Shown here in pieces: positions 46,750-57,229 of a stretch of DNA of 64,000 bases. The notes beneath the pieces are model-generated. The model had not been told where the DNA came from. It was given only the letters and a program-made list of their open reading frames with translations, and did not search any database. The first letter of the stretch is position 1, and the number at the start of each line of letters is the position of its first letter. Both the position numbers and the translations under genes were made by a program. The stretch covers positions 109,571,757-109,635,756 of the forward strand of contig CANTUZ010000001.1 of the NCBI GenBank assembly GCA_947846985.1, written 5' to 3'. The DNA is from Fratercula arctica. Lineage: Eukaryota > Chordata > Aves > Charadriiformes > Alcidae.

Positions 46750-47030
46750 AGTGTCAAGGTTTTTGTGCACGGAGGAAGGATGGGGCATCCTTGTAGGAAA
46801 GGAGAGGGGAAGAGGCACTTGCAGGGAAGTGAGGCCAGGGCTGCCCTGGAGTCAGCAGGAGGAAGGACTTCCACATGCACACTTGGCACTAGTTGTAAGT
46901 TGGATCACCCTGGACCCTATACCCTATTGGTTATAGGACTGTATAATCTCCATTTCCCGAAGTGCCCGAGCTCTTCATTAAATCTCGCCGTAGCCACTCT
47001 GGCCTCAGCTGAGCTTTATGTAACTGCATG
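46750..47030 (+). mobile_element. Possible solo-LTR-like segment
   Basis: The segment begins TGTCAAGG and can be ended at ATGTAACTGCA. In the correct order for an LTR it shows CTATTGGTTA (inverted CCAAT) at about 46924, a weak TATA-like TGTATAAT at about 46940 and ATTAAA at about 46978. It is GC-richer than its flanks. I found no matching target-site duplication and recognise no family, so this is only a suggestion. Confidence 0.2.
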
Positions 47031-47049
47031 GGAGGCTGGGTTGTAAGAT

Positions 47050-49870
47050 GAAGAAAATTTGGTAGAGACTCAGAGGTATCAGATAGACCTGAAACTACTT
47101 TAAATTTGTAAATTAAGAAGGCTCTTCTTTCTGGTTTCTTGGTTAGAAAAAATAGATGTATATGGAAAATTTCGTTTGGGGGGTTTTTGTGAGCACTCAG
47201 ATTTCACTCCATACTGCTTTATCCACCCTTTAATGAAACTTTTCATCAGACATACAAATTGGATAATGTGAGGCCTCTCTTTAAAAAAGAAAGAAAGAAA
47301 TGACTGAGCAAAAATGAGTGAGGTTTGCTAGTGAGCAAACCTATTCAATCAGCTTCTGTGTAGAAGCAGTTTTCAATATTAGCAACTGGATACCACCCAT
47401 TAGCATGACTTAGAACAGCTGTGAAAGGCTGCCAAACTTTTGTAATACAATTATTATGTGGCGGCATTGCATAAAATAAACCAGGGCTGCCACTGTAAGC
47501 TCTCATTTGTAACAATTCTGTTTTTAAAAGCTGATGAAGAACATCAGGCAATTTTGTGGTACAAGGTAGATCTGGGAAAGCTCAAAGAGCCCCATGAGAC
47601 TAAATAAAAAAGTTGCAGTACAAGACCTATTATCAAATTAAAAGCCTGTTGCGTTTCTGTGTTGGTGCTTGCTTTCCTAGAGAAAAATGCCAAAACATTC
47701 TTTTCTCTGCAATTAAATAAACATGAATTCCTAATATTTGCATGTCACAAATCAGGCTGCAGAAACTTATTGCAGTGCCTTGCTGACTATTCAGAAAAAA
47801 TGTAGTTCACAGAAGTCAAATATAAGATCCACCTCTGTGGTCAGGTTTATTTTTTGTTGATTTAAATAAGATAAACTTTCTAATAGTCTAATTCTCTAAG
47901 CAAGGAGGAAGAAAACAGAGATGATGTTTTTTAAATAATGGTGGGGTTTTTTTCTACAAAAGCCAGCAGAACATAGACTGTATGTGTAAAGAAATGGTTC
48001 AGAAGGAACTCACCTGATTATGACTTTAAATAAAGGCCTGCAAATCCAGACAGGACCTCAGAAAGGATCCTTAAGACACCTGAATTATGTTATTCCACAA
48101 GATCTTTACAATACTTGTCACTCCAATATCAGACAAGGACTCAGCTATGCAATGCTAACATTTAAATATATGTACTTATTTCCCACACGCTAATGTAATA
48201 ATGAATGGTATACTGTTTCCTTGCCTGTTAGCTCATTTAAGGTTTTATACTTCCATATTTTGGATTCTTTGCTCAGGGTGGACCCCTGCTGCTGCAAACA
48301 AATCTTTATCTGTAACCAGCTAAGTGGAGTTTTAACAGCTTCGTTCCCCCTCTCCTTACTTTCTAACTCTTTTCTTGTAGACTTTGGCTCTTTCACCATT
48401 CATTTAACTACCAAATACCACTTGCAAAGACAGATGAACTAAGAAAAAAGTTCATTCAGTATGTTCTTTTCAATCCAGTCATAACTTTTCTCTTTTTTGC
48501 TTTTGCTTTTTTTTTTTTTTTAATCTCTACTAAATAATGCTGCTAGCTGAAGTCTGTATCATGTAATTCTGTGATTTTATCACTCATTCGTCTGATATTT
48601 GAAGCATTCCTCTTTCAGGACAGCATTTTATCTCACTGAAACCTTTCACTTCTTTGCCGAAGAAGTTCTTCACGGGACACAGTTTGCACTACCTTTATGC
48701 GATAAGAGGTAGACATGTGAGGAAGCAATCATCTTGTGTCCAAGTGTCACATTCAGTAACTTACATTTTGCTATTAACTGGTTACACTGTATTTCTATCT
48801 TTGCTCCAGGATGAGTAGGAACACTTCTGGTGATGTTAGGGCTTACAAATTCTTAGCTGACCGAGTTAATTTTAAGGACAAAAGACAGGAATCTCCAGAG
48901 GCCAAAAACCGAATAGCTTATTTGCTAGGCCCAAGATGTTGCTGGAGCCCTGCTATGTTCTTGCCAAAAAGACAACACAATTTTTAGCTGAAAAGCAAAG
49001 GTGCTGGCTGTGGAGCTCTTTCTATGGTGAGTTTGTTAGAAAGGCTCTGCATTCTTTGGGCAGACTCACATGATCAAGGAGACCTGATGTCATAGTTTGC
49101 TGCCACTGAAAGGTAGGGGTCCTTTTCCACCTCCCCCCCGAGGCTGTGAAGACCTGCCGGTTACCTTTTGCCACTTATGGACCCCTATGTGAGACATTTT
49201 ACCTCACTAAACAACTGGAATAGGATGTGGACTGATTTCTGCTGGACTAGTGAGCTGAATGATTTGTGCAAAGCTCCAACAAGGAAGGAAGCACAACAAC
49301 CTGGACAAGGGCAGAGATTACTTAATGGTTGTATTTGATAGATGAAAGAAGCAACTCGAGTTGAAGCAAGCTTGGATTGGCTCAGGATCTTTCACAACTG
49401 TATGCAAAAGAATAGAGGTGCTATTTTTCTCCTTAATCTGCTGAAAAAAGCTCAAGAAGGTAAAAAACCTGGGACATTTACAACTAGATTCTTGGGCTTT
49501 AACTCTGTGTAAGGACTCCTGAAGCACAAATTCTGTCCTGTGTTGAGCAGAATGAAAATGACATACAGAAAAAGGGAGGATTGCAATGGAGTTTTGCATA
49601 TTGTCTCATCACCTGGTTGTACTTATTTTCCCATTTGAAGTCCATAACTGTATGAGTTCTGTAAAGGTCAATTACTATGATATTTTTTCTATTTTAATTA
49701 GCTTTGGTTTGCATATTTGCATTGTTGTAAAATTTTACTATAATTATTTCCTGCAATCTGGAAACTTCTCACCACCCCAGCTGCACAGAGTTGCTGGAGA
49801 ATCACACTTGACAGGAAAAACCTGGGAGTTAATTTTGTCTGTAGGGGATCCTAAGTTACCATAGAGATGG
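47050..49870. other. Unique AT-rich sequence, no gene recognised
   Basis: Short frames only (93 codons at 49318 minus). A T15 run lies at 48507-48521 and AAAGAAAGAAAG simple sequence near 47285. Confidence 0.5.
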
Positions 49871-49877
49871 TAAGAGC

Positions 49878-49920
49878 CCTGGCCCTTAATATTTAAAATT
49901 CCTGGCCCTTAATATTTGAA
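49878..49920 (+). repeat. 23-bp tandem duplication
   Basis: CCTGGCCCTTAATATTTAAAATT is followed directly by a copy with one change. Local slippage. Confidence 0.9.
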
Positions 49921-49924
49921 AGAG

Positions 49925-51545
49925 AACCCCCCCAGAAAAACAGTATGAGCCCAAGGAACTGTGTTGTTCCAATGATCCCGAAAAGCTGGAGTGGTCCCAT
50001 TGGTCAAAGGCAGCCAGGTGCATCTTAGAACATGTCAGGAAATACTGACAGAAGGTGTTGAATCATGACTTTTGATGGCCTCAGTTTCTGGGAACTGCAA
50101 TAGTGGAGAAAAATCAGCTGTCCTTCAGACACTCAGAGACTAGCCTTCTCTAGCCATAGAGAAAATGTGACACAGCTAAATCTTAGGAGAAACAAACTTC
50201 AGAAACTCTTGCTGCAAGCTCCAGGTTTACTGGAATAAACCTCTGAAATTCTGGTTCATGAAAGTTTGATTAGAAGATATAGCCATTGTTATTCCTTTTT
50301 TAGTGTCCTTTTTTACTACTTTCCAAACTGTGATTCAGAAAGCATGTTTTTGGTCATACACACTGCCACTGGGTTTGTGCCCATTAGAATAAAATGATGG
50401 GGGATTATGTTGCATGTATACCGCAGTTCAAGGAAAATCAAAATTTTAACTGAATACTGACAATTTGGACCCTCAGAAAAACTTTGTCACAGAATTTTGA
50501 AAAAAAGACCTCTATATAGTCTGCATATATTCTGCTGTCTGTGTAGAATTAACATTTAGTTACAGAAATATATCAGTTTAACTACTTCTCAGTTACATGG
50601 GAAGATCTATGTGTTTTTCCATGGGAATATCTGTGTATTTTTCCATAGTTAAAGCTATATTTGACTTAAATTTTCTTTTGGCAAACAACACAGTTAGTGT
50701 ATCGGCTTATAAAGTACTCTCTTCAAGGTGATGATTTGGGGAACATTCTTTACCCCAGAAATCTCTTTCTCCACAACCATGGGCACAACCTACTTTTAAA
50801 AATTCAGAGAAATGGTCTACCATATATCTTTGATAGACCACACCGTAGACTAGTCTATACCTTTGATTTTTCTATTTGGTCTCAGGCTTTTTGCTTATCT
50901 AAGTGGACTTCAAATTAGAAAATGCACGTGATTTCTCCCATTTCTCTGTCTAGCATTTCTTAAATGGTGATTTTAATGTGTACTTGGGGGACCTCCTAAA
51001 CTCCAATGATTTATAACTTGCTGAAGACTCATGCTCGAGAAACTTTGTTTCAAACTATAAGCATACAAATAGTTAATAGAAATGAATAGTCCAGATACTG
51101 TTTTGTCATGTAAGTCTGACAACTCAGAATACACCCTTTGAAATCAATCTATTTAGTCTGGATTTACTGCGTTTTCCATGGCTAGCCTGATGCAAAGATC
51201 TAAACTTGGGATTTCTTAGATTTTGTGTGTTGTATCACTTGCCATACAATGAAGTTTAGGTATCACTTCATAACAATTCAAAGCAAAAATCAGAACATGT
51301 AAATCAACCCTCTAAATATTTAAAAAGAAAGCTATCAGTACCTGAGTAGGCCGAGAGGGAAAGAACAGAATAACTGCAGAAAGAATTGTATCCACAACTA
51401 ATTCTCTAATACTAATTTGTAATACAGATTTTGTTTATGTTAGGATAATTTAAGAGAAGAAAATTAAAAGTTATCTATTCAACAAAAGAAATCCCAGGCT
51501 TGATAGCTCATCCTTTTGCAATACATACTAAATTGCATATGTAAA
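49925..51545. other. Unique AT-rich sequence, no gene recognised
   Basis: Contains an imperfect ~25-bp direct repeat at about 50598-50648 (GTGTTTTTCCATGGGAATAT versus GTGTATTTTTCCATAG). Nothing else was recognised. Confidence 0.5.
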
Positions 51546-51551
51546 GGTTTT

Positions 51552-52460
51552 CATGGAATCACAGAATCAGAGAATTTTCAGAGTTGGAAGGGACCTCTAG
51601 AGATCATCTAGTGCAATTCCCCTGCTAAAGCAGGATTGCCTAGAGCACATTACTCAGGACTGCATCCAGGTGGGTCTTGAAAGTCTCCAGAGAAGGGGAC
51701 TCCACAGCCTCCCTGGGCAGCCTGTTCCAGTGCTCTGTCACCCTCACCCTAAAGAAGTTTTTCCTCATATTTGATTGGAACTTTCTATGTTCCAGCTTGT
51801 GCCCGTTACCCCTTGTCCTTTTACTGGGAACCACTGAATAGACTCCGGCTCCATCCTCCTTAGACCCACCCTTTAGATACTTGTAAACGTTAATAAGGTC
51901 TCCCCTCAGCCTTCTCTTCTGCAGGCTAAAGAGTCCCAGCTCTCTTAGCCTTTCCTCATAAGGGAGATGCTCCAATCCCTCAATCATCTTTGTTGCCCTG
52001 CGCTGGATTCTCTCCAGTAGTTCCCTGTCTCTCTTGAACTGGGGAGCCCAGAACTGGACACAATATTCCAGTTGTGGCCTCACCAGTGCAGAGTAGAGAG
52101 GGAGAATAACCTCCCTTGACCTGCTGGCCACACTCTTCCCTATGCAGCCCAGAATTCCGTTAGCCTTCCTGTCGACAAGGGCACATTGCTTGCTTATGGA
52201 TAATTTAGTCTACCAAGATCCCCATATCCTTTTCTTCAGAGCTGCTTTCCAGCAGTTCCACCCCTAACCTATACTGGTGCCTGACATTCTTCCTCCCCAG
52301 GTGCAGGACCCTACACTTGTCCTTGTTGAACCTCATTAGGTTCTTCTCTGCCCAGCTCTCCAGCCTGTCTAGGTCACACTGGGTGGCAGCATGGCCCTCT
52401 GGGGTGTCAGCCACCCCACCCAGTTTGGTATCATCAGCGAACTTTCTGACAATGCTATCA
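51552..52460 (-). mobile_element. CR1 LINE, 5'-truncated (minus strand)
   Basis: About 900 bases of a reversed CR1. The minus strand encodes FADDTKLGG, containing the catalytic FADD motif of CR1 reverse transcriptase, then [20 protein letters not shown] and, after a frameshift near 52205, [49 protein letters not shown] and the 3' tail. The terminal octamers (CATGGAATCACAGAATCAGAG reversed) are diverged. It is a different subfamily from the 36.0 kb copy. Confidence 0.95.
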
Positions 52461-52468
52461 GAAAGCAA
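51640..52468 (-). pseudogene. CR1 ORF2 fragment broken by one frameshift
   Basis: Two frames cover the C-terminal half of the reverse transcriptase: 87 codons (52205-52468, with FADD) and 163 codons (51640-52131, ending at the natural stop). Between them, after GILVD, two or so bases appear lost, so the expected VDNKLSMS-like stretch falls out of frame. The endonuclease and N-terminal reverse transcriptase are absent because of 5' truncation. Not functional. Confidence 0.9.
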
Positions 52469-52469
52469 A

Positions 52470-53860
52470 TTAAGACAAATTGAGTTCTAGTTCAACAGTT
52501 TGTGTTTGCAGAAGATATGATTTAATTTATTATAGCGCAGTTAAAACATAGTTGTAGAACAATGAAAAATCCAGGTGAACAAAAAGCAGTGTCCATTAAA
52601 TGGGGAAGTGCTACATGATATAGATGAAGATTTGGAAGTTAAAATAATGTACCAAAAACTAAACAGGCCTTGGAGTTGTCAATGCTTGAGTAGAAGAGCT
52701 CTAAGAAAAGCCTGTTTGCAGCAGGAAGTTGATTGAATCAGTGACCCTTTGAGCTAGTACTGGAACAATGTTGCATCACTGGGTTATGGAGGATGCCATG
52801 GAGCTGTGATTTATCAGCATTCAGAGACGTTATTGAAAATACCATTGATTTGTGTGTTGGTGTTTTTTTTTTTCCTCAGCAGCCAAGTGTGTTAATTTTG
52901 GTTCCCTGGATAATTTCATATACCTAGTTATATTGAAGGCTATGTAGAGTAGATGATGTGACTCATTTTATCCTGAAATTATAACTTTTTTCTCCCTTGT
53001 TTCAAAATTGTTACTACAAAGTCAGATCAAGTTAGACAAACTGATTTTCTCATTCTGTTAAGAAACATCTTACTCCGTTAAGAAACTTCTTACCTTTTTG
53101 GCATAACATAAAGCAATGGTCTTCTTAAGCCATATAATTTTTTTTAAAGAAAATATATTATTTGGAAAACCCTAGCATTCTCATGATTTGGAACTGGAAT
53201 TTGAAATTAGATACACAGGGTGGTGTTTGTCAGAGATCTGCCTTTTGCCATCCCTGTAAAAATCTACTCAAACCAGTTACACCTTTGGGAAAATCACGAT
53301 TTGCACATGCTCGGTAGTAATGTATTAAATATTTTAACAGTTATATATTCCCAAAGGATACCATCTGCACTGGCAATGCTCCAGCCAGGGCTGAGAATTA
53401 CTTTCCCTGCAATTGTCTTCTAAGATGCTGCAGGCCATGCCTGGTCCAGCAGCTGCACTGAAAACTGAGTCTGTCACACTAGTGCTCTCAGTGACATCCT
53501 ACAAAGCACTCAAGGGGGATGTAGTAAGAAACCTCCCATATTCAAATACAGGGTAGACAAAGTCTAGCAGTCATATGAGAAGACAAATCCCAGGGTAAAG
53601 CATGGTGAGACAGAGAGTGGAATGGCAGCCTTCAGCTGAAAGGACTGTGGTTCTTAGGGTGTAATGGGAGAAGAGCGTGGGCCCATAAGGTTAGTGATGG
53701 TGGGACAAGAAGTCTGAGTGATGAGGACACTGAGATGTGATAAAGATCTCGAGGGAAAAGTCTAGGACTGGAGGCTACAAAATGTGTGTGGAAAGGGAGA
53801 GCAAGAGAGAAGCTGAGTGAGGAAGAAGAGATGGAAACTGCATATGACTTATGAAATAAA
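52470..53860. other. Unique AT-rich sequence, no gene recognised
   Basis: Includes a 20-bp tandem duplication at 53057-53094 (GTTAAGAAACATCTTACTCC and a near copy). No coding signal. Confidence 0.5.
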
Positions 53861-53865
53861 ACCTA

Positions 53866-54060
53866 TTGTGTGACCTCGAGATCATGTAACTTCCACACAC
53901 TGAATCAGTTCCTGCAGTTTTAATGAAGTCCAGACTGGAGGGGGAAGCTGTAAGCACCAACTCTAATCATAGCCTCTTTGTTTCTGAGCCTGGTACTCTA
54001 ATCCCATTGGGATATCTGCACCATCATTTAAACAGTTCTGCCTTTCTTCCCCCAGCACCT
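53866..54060 (+). mobile_element. Possible MIR/SINE remnant
   Basis: TGTGTGACCTCGAGATCATG at about 53869 resembles the MIR core TGTGTGACCTTGGGCAAGTC, and GAGCCTGGTACTCTAATCCCATTGGGATAT at about 53987 resembles the reversed tRNA-related end of old amniote SINEs. Both matches are partial and the region between them is not aligned. Confidence 0.2.
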
Positions 54061-54064
54061 CCCC

Positions 54065-54373
54065 TCAGTGGTTAGCCCACCTCTTTCCCGGCCTTGAATG
54101 ATTGATCCTCACCAGGAATTTTTCTCCTTTTTGTCCATAAACTGCACAGCAGACCTGGCTCCAAGTCAGATGTTTCTTTCTTCTCACAACCTTTACACTC
54201 ATTCTCTTCATCTGTGAAGACACCGCTAACACTGGCACAGGCAACACTTGAACATCCACCCACCTCCTGACAGCCTTATATTCAAACTCAGGTATTTTGC
54301 TTTTGAGCACAGAACTCAAATGCACAAAAAATTCCACATCTATCAGAAAGTGACCACTAGCAAATGCACCCAA
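54065..54373 (-). other. Open frame of 102 codons, not recognised
   Basis: The minus strand is open for 102 codons with a reasonably mixed composition, and a second frame is open for 63. No domain is recognised and no clear splice or promoter signal was found. Probably chance. Confidence 0.15.
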
Positions 54374-54543
54374 ATTCTTCTTAAAGACAACACAAAAATA
54401 TGGTTTTTTTAAAGTCAGAAGGAGACACTATAGTTGCTTAGGCAGTCTACTTAAAGAAGATTACAAAATCTCAGCATTCTGATTCGGGTAGAGTAACCCC
54501 TTTGAAAAGACAGACAGATGAACAAATGAATGGCAATTTTTAA

Positions 54544-54571
54544 TTTTTTTTTTTTTTTTTTTTTTTTTTTT
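54544..54571 (+). repeat. Poly-T run (28)
   Basis: The longest homopolymer in the window. On the minus strand it would be a poly-A tail, but the sequence before it on that strand is not recognised as a transcript. Confidence 0.9.
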
Positions 54572-54689
54572 GAGTCTGTGGAGATGGGAAAATACATGGA
54601 GAAAGAGGCAAAAATTCTAGACGTGCTATGGCTGGTTAGGCAAGGGGTACAAATAATAAGACATAGAAATGGGAATCCCATTCCTCACT

Positions 54690-54745
54690 TTTGAGCATGA
54701 CTGTGAGCAAGCCCACTGATTTCTCTATGCCTCTTTTCCTCCAGC
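54690..54745 (+). mobile_element. MIR-like CORE-SINE remnant
   Basis: GCATGACTGTGAGCAAGCCCACTGATTTCTCTATGCCTCTTTTCCTC aligns along its length with the MIR core (TGACCTTGGGCAAGTCACTT, then CTCTGTGCCTCAGTTTCCTC) with roughly two thirds matches. MIR-type CORE-SINEs predate the bird-mammal split, so an old copy in a bird is expected. Confidence 0.45.
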
Positions 54746-55129
54746 AGTATTGTTCTGTCTTTCATCATTTAGCGATGTGGAAAGCAGAGACATATTTGGG
54801 GGGTGTGTTTGGAGGCATTCATAAGAAGATACCTTGCATATGACTAAAACAAAGCCTCTTCCCAGCCTGTGGTGCCAGCCTCTCCCTGCTTGTATTGCCT
54901 GGGATCTGAGAAAGCTTTTAGCAGCAAACTTTGAAAAAATTTCCATCAACTACATGGCAGGGAATACAAAATCACTTCTGATAAGCTTGCAGAAAAGATG
55001 GGGACTGATCGCATGGGAAAAAAAAAAGATGACTGCAGGAGCTACTCTACTTGGCAAATGGGTACTCTTCAATCAAAATGTGTTTCATTCTGTCTCACCA
55101 AATGCCAGATAACAGACTGAGAAATAAGG

Positions 55130-55760
55130 AATACAAGTTAAGCCTAGAGAATGGAGTAGTTTGTCTTGGAAAGCAGTGACTCTGAAAGGAATTTAGGGGG
55201 TCACAGTAGATATATGACTCCAAAAGCCTTTATGTGGTGCTGTCGGAAATGGTTTAATGCTATCCATGAGTATATAAACACAGGAGTAGAGGGAGGTGAG
55301 CTTACCCCTGTGTGGTTGTTATTGCAATATTCTGTGCTGTTCTGGTCTCCATATTTTTAAGGGATGTTGGTGAGGGTGCTAAAAAGAGTCATAAAAATGA
55401 TTTAATGGCTGGAGACTTAATGACTTACAGTGAGAAATTTAAAGCACTCATTTTGTTAAGCTTATAAAAAGGAAGATTGAAAGGTGATTTGATAATGGTT
55501 TATTACCACATGCATAGAGAAAAAAAAACAGGGAACAAAGGATTCTTTAATCTACTGGGGGGGAAAAAGAAGTATAGAAAGAATTGATGACTAAATGCTG
55601 AAACTGAAAATTAAAAACATGGTACATATTTTTAGCTGGAAAGGTAAAAATTGATGAAAATTAGCAGTGGAAATGGTGGAACCTCCACCTCTTGCTGACT
55701 TTAGATTAAGATGGAATCCCCTTCAGAAGCTGTCTGTAACTGAAGAAAATATTTTTAATT
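55130..55760 (+). mobile_element. Ancient CR1/L3-type LINE remnant
   Basis: The order of motifs follows the ORF2 end of old amniote CR1/L3 elements. A decayed counterpart of VQRRATRMIKGLE can be read in GGGTGCTAAAAAGAGTCATA, followed by ATGATTTAATGGCTGGAG. TTAAGCTTATAAAAAGGAAG then GATTGAAAGGTGATTTGAT corresponds to 'RLRGDLI', and GGGAACAAAGGATTCTTTAA comes next. The frame is destroyed by many stops and indels. Its decay is far greater than in the other CR1 copies, so it is probably shared across birds or wider. Confidence 0.6.
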
Positions 55761-55764
55761 ATGT

Positions 55765-56290
55765 TAATGTAAGGGACAAATGAGAAGAAAAAAAGGTCCC
55801 CATCAACTTCCAATATCTAATTTTTTTTAAAATCAGCTTGGCATGGACAACAGACTGCTATATTACTTGGTATCTTGCTTTAGCCTCAGGATCGTAGGTC
55901 TCCAGTGAGTGGCACAATGCAAATGGTATAGTGTTAACATCCAAATAAACTGGCTAGAGACATGAACTTAGCTCTACAGAAAAAAGCGGGTAAGGCAGTG
56001 ATTTTTACAGATAGGCTGAGAACTATTAGGCAAAGATAATGGACATAGACTGGATATTAGAAAAAGTTTGCCGCCACATTTGTAGGACCTGCGAGAAGAT
56101 AGACAGCAAAAATCATCTCTTTTCCCAACATTTATTTTGAAGGAGTTTGGTCCCAGCTGTCTAAAAGGAAAGAACCTTATTAGTATTTAGACCATATTCA
56201 GGCTGAGAATTCCCTTCTGGACTTCATGAAATGAAAGAACACTGAACTAAAATGTCAGGGAAAGAAATCTCAATAGAAAACTCCTTAATC
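55765..56290. other. Mostly unique; possible further CR1 scrap
   Basis: At about 56040-56075 the string AGACTGGATATTAGAAAAAG resembles the CR1 segment encoding RLDIRKK, but nothing around it supports an element. No gene seen. Confidence 0.3.
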
Positions 56291-56356
56291 TTTTAAAATA
56301 ATTCCATGGGGTTTAGTCTGAGTTTGAGTTTTATTTGTTGGTTTGCTTGTTTTCAC

Positions 56357-56502
56357 CTTTCCCTTTTTGCTTCCTTCCTCCCCCTGGGTATTTCTGTACG
56401 TCCCATACAAGGAATCCAGGCTGGAATAGCTCTCTGACAGGGGTCTGCTCATGTTACAGCTCCTGTCCCCCAGGCTGTCAGTGCTGATTGACCGCACTTC
56501 AC
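56357..56502 (-). CDS. Candidate coding exon, unknown gene
   Basis: On the minus strand an intron-like pyrimidine stretch (TCTCCTCCTGTCTTAACAG, with a second AG four bases on) leads into a frame reading EVRSISTDSLGDRSCNMSRP, then LSESYSSLDSLYGTYRNTQG and EEGSKKGK. It ends at AAAG|GTGAAA, a good donor. The codons are GC-rich at third positions, unlike flanking DNA, and the peptide is hydrophilic and serine-rich, as in disordered regulatory regions. If the first AG is used the frame meets TGA at once; with the second AG (exon start 56502) it stays open. The frame then joins in phase with the candidate exon at 57025-57222. The protein family is not recognised. Confidence 0.4.
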
Positions 56503-56559
56503 CTCACTGTTAAGACAGGAGGAGACCCTGGTCCTTGTTATTCTCCTTTAAGAGTGAGC

Positions 56560-56720
56560 AAATAATTCATAATGAATTGGTGATTTGGTTAATTTCACTC
56601 CCTCCTCCCTGTTTGTGAGTTATTTATGATTCTCATAAATATACTTGCTGAATAATTCCTATTAACAGTTCTGGCCTGCATCTCATTTCAGAGCACTTCA
56701 TTGCAAGTATTCAATGTGTG
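56560..56720. promoter_or_regulatory. Candidate homeodomain-rich conserved element
   Basis: Contains a perfect 15-bp palindrome AATTCATAATGAATT (56564-56578), then TTGGTTAATTTC, TTATTTATGATTCTCATAAATA and GAATAATTCC. Dense AT-rich homeodomain-type cores lie beside a candidate exon. Regulatory function is inferred only from motif density. Confidence 0.25.
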
Positions 56721-57024
56721 ACATTTGAGCTGTGTTATCTAGTTTAAAGTAAGGATTTCTGGTGTACTCTTCCATCAGATGACTGAATTCCTGGGATTCA
56801 CTTTTCTTAGCAGCTTAGGATAGTCTATCAAAGAAAAGCAAGACTCCTTCTGTCACAGACACCATGTGATCTCTCACAACTATCATCACCTTTTTCTGCC
56901 CTAGGTGTAAATTGCAGACAACACTTTCCTACTCACCTTTCAAGCACTTATTTCTGTAATAAAGTAATGTCCTGTTTATAAGCAGTATGTCAAATGAAGC
57001 TCTTTTCGGTCTGGAAAATTATAC

Positions 57025-57222
57025 CGGCTCCATTTTTTCTTTTTTTTTTTTTTTTTTTTTTGGCTTTATGAGATCCTCCATATTCCTGATCTTTCCTTGC
57101 ATCTTCAGGTCCTTTCTCATCTGGCATTAGAGGAGGTGCTGCCTCCTTGCCCATTCCTTCTCTGTAGTCATGATTGCTTTCCGGTGCAGGGAAACTACTT
57201 GAGCAACAGGCAGGGTCAGAAT
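57025..57222 (-). CDS. Candidate coding exon, unknown gene
   Basis: On the minus strand a T-rich stretch and TTATTTGTTTAG| lead into a frame reading DSDPACCSSSFPAPESNHDY, then REGMGKEAAPPLMPDEKGPE and DARKDQEYGGSHKAK. The composition is charged, proline-containing and stop-free, and looks like real disordered protein. The frame then crosses a 22-base poly-A (poly-lysine), which is odd for an exon, and could splice at GAGCCG|GTATAA (57025), a weak donor. Spliced there to the 56502 acceptor, the reading frame is kept (G + GT makes a glycine codon). Alternatively this is the poly-A end of a retrocopied transcript. The protein is not recognised. Confidence 0.3.
57040..57061 (+). repeat. Poly-T run (22)
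   Basis: Twenty-two T, or 22 A on the minus strand immediately after the open frame described at 57025-57222. Confidence 0.9.
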
Positions 57223-57229
57223 CTAAACA

